NCBI GenBank assembly: GCA_030602965.1
Contig: JAUVYS010000030.1
Location: 1 to 11,867 of the forward strand
Reading direction: 5' to 3'
DNA length: 11,867 bases
DNA from: Candidatus Bathyarchaeota archaeon
GTDB taxonomy: Archaea > Thermoproteota > Bathyarchaeia > RBG-16-48-13 > JAGMEO01
Shown here one piece after another: positions 11,514 to 11,867 of this stretch. Numbering within the stretch: the stretch's first letter is position 1; each line of letters begins with the position of its first letter. The translations under genes were made by a program, and so were the position numbers. The notes under the pieces were generated by a model that saw only the letters and a list, made by a program, of their open reading frames with translations, was not told the DNA's origin and made no database searches.

Positions 11514-11867
11514 ATGAGTGAGGAGCGAAATAAAGAGATAAAAGCAAGGAAAGTTCTAGAGGCACGTTTTGGTGTATCTCTGCCCGAACGAGAAACGGAT
11601 TTAATTACTGGAGAAAAATTCAAGTTCGATTTGGTTAGTGAAGACCTGAGAATCATTGGAGATATTAAATCCAATGTCTATAAAAATAAACATCAAGCAG
11701 TTACTCAATCTGCTTCCTGCTCTGAGATGTGTTTGTGGCTCTTAGGTGCTAACGTGACTAAGAACACCAAGAAGATTCTGGTTTTAACCGATGAAAAATT
11801 TTATAATCACTATTCTAACAGCAGACAAGGAAAAATAGCTAAGGCTTTAGGCATAGAGATCATCCAC
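11514..11867 (+). CDS. Probable PD-(D/E)XK nuclease, 5' part (runs off the window)
   Basis: Open frame of 118 codons from ATG 11514 to the window edge. It begins with a helix (NKEIKARKVLEARFGV) and has the core pattern of the restriction-endonuclease-like fold: E16 in the first helix, D39 in KFDLVSED, then IIGDIKS with D50-x-K52, and a helix with Q65 (HQAVTQSASCSEMC). These fit the E, D, (D/E)xK and Q order of PD-(D/E)XK enzymes. A strand follows (KKILVLTDEKFYNHY). The segment after the core reads GKIAKALGIEIIH, also common in these folds. A TATA-like TATAATTTA lies about 20 bases upstream. It could be a restriction, repair or defence nuclease; the C-terminus is not in view and the precise family cannot be named. 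Confidence 0.6.
   Translation, partial: MSEERNKEIKARKVLEARFGVSLPERETDLITGEKFKFDLVSEDLRIIGDIKSNVYKNKHQAVTQSASCSEMCLWLLGANVTKNTKKILVLTDEKFYNHYSNSRQGKIAKALGIEIIH

Overview
The window reads as a chromosomal stretch of an archaeon joined to a block of accessory DNA. Archaeal markers are TiaS (an archaea-only tRNA-Ile2 enzyme), an archaeal-type Tsr3, stand-alone Lrp/AsnC RAM-domain proteins, a divergent PDCD5-like protein, an RPA-type OB-fold protein, TTTAAA/TATAAA promoter boxes about 26 bases upstream of starts, and several apparently leaderless genes with GTG or TTG starts. No gene fixes the lineage. The overall flavour is TACK-like, perhaps a bathyarchaeal lineage, but that is inference.

Region by region. 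1-316: 3' end of a TPR protein. 386-2468 (minus): probable operon of nnr (repair of hydrated NAD(P)H) and tsr3 (small-subunit rRNA acp transferase). 2562-4499 (plus): tiaS flanked by two small RAM-domain proteins. 4506-4895 (minus): PDCD5-like protein. 4963-5068: a tRNA-like remnant whose first 28 bases match an archaeal initiator tRNA (acceptor AGCGGGG, perfect 4-bp D-stem), with its own TATA box. 5076-8611: a compact mobile module made of a tyrosine integrase, a zinc-ribbon protein, an interrupted small gene, a 42-residue zinc ribbon, a repeat-rich non-coding stretch and an OB-fold protein. It ends in a 56-bp copy of the 3' part of the integrase gene. 8631-9599 (minus): htpX membrane protease, perhaps preceded by a tiny basic ORF. 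9712-11867: AT-rich accessory DNA with a start-less gene fragment, two unknown minus-strand genes, a tRNA T-arm-like sequence, a divergent promoter with long inverted arms, a small unknown gene with an in-frame TGA, and the start of a probable PD-(D/E)XK nuclease that runs off the window.

How it fits together. The left 4.9 kb is housekeeping (tRNA and rRNA modification, cofactor repair, small-molecule sensing). The middle block looks like a small integrative element next to a tRNA-derived site. The integrase would move it, the OB-fold protein would bind single-stranded DNA, the small zinc ribbons could be regulators, and the repeat region could be a control or replication region. The most unusual observations are the duplicated integrase segment with only synonymous differences, the tRNA-initiator-like remnant directly before the integrase, and two small reading frames that each continue coherently across one TGA.
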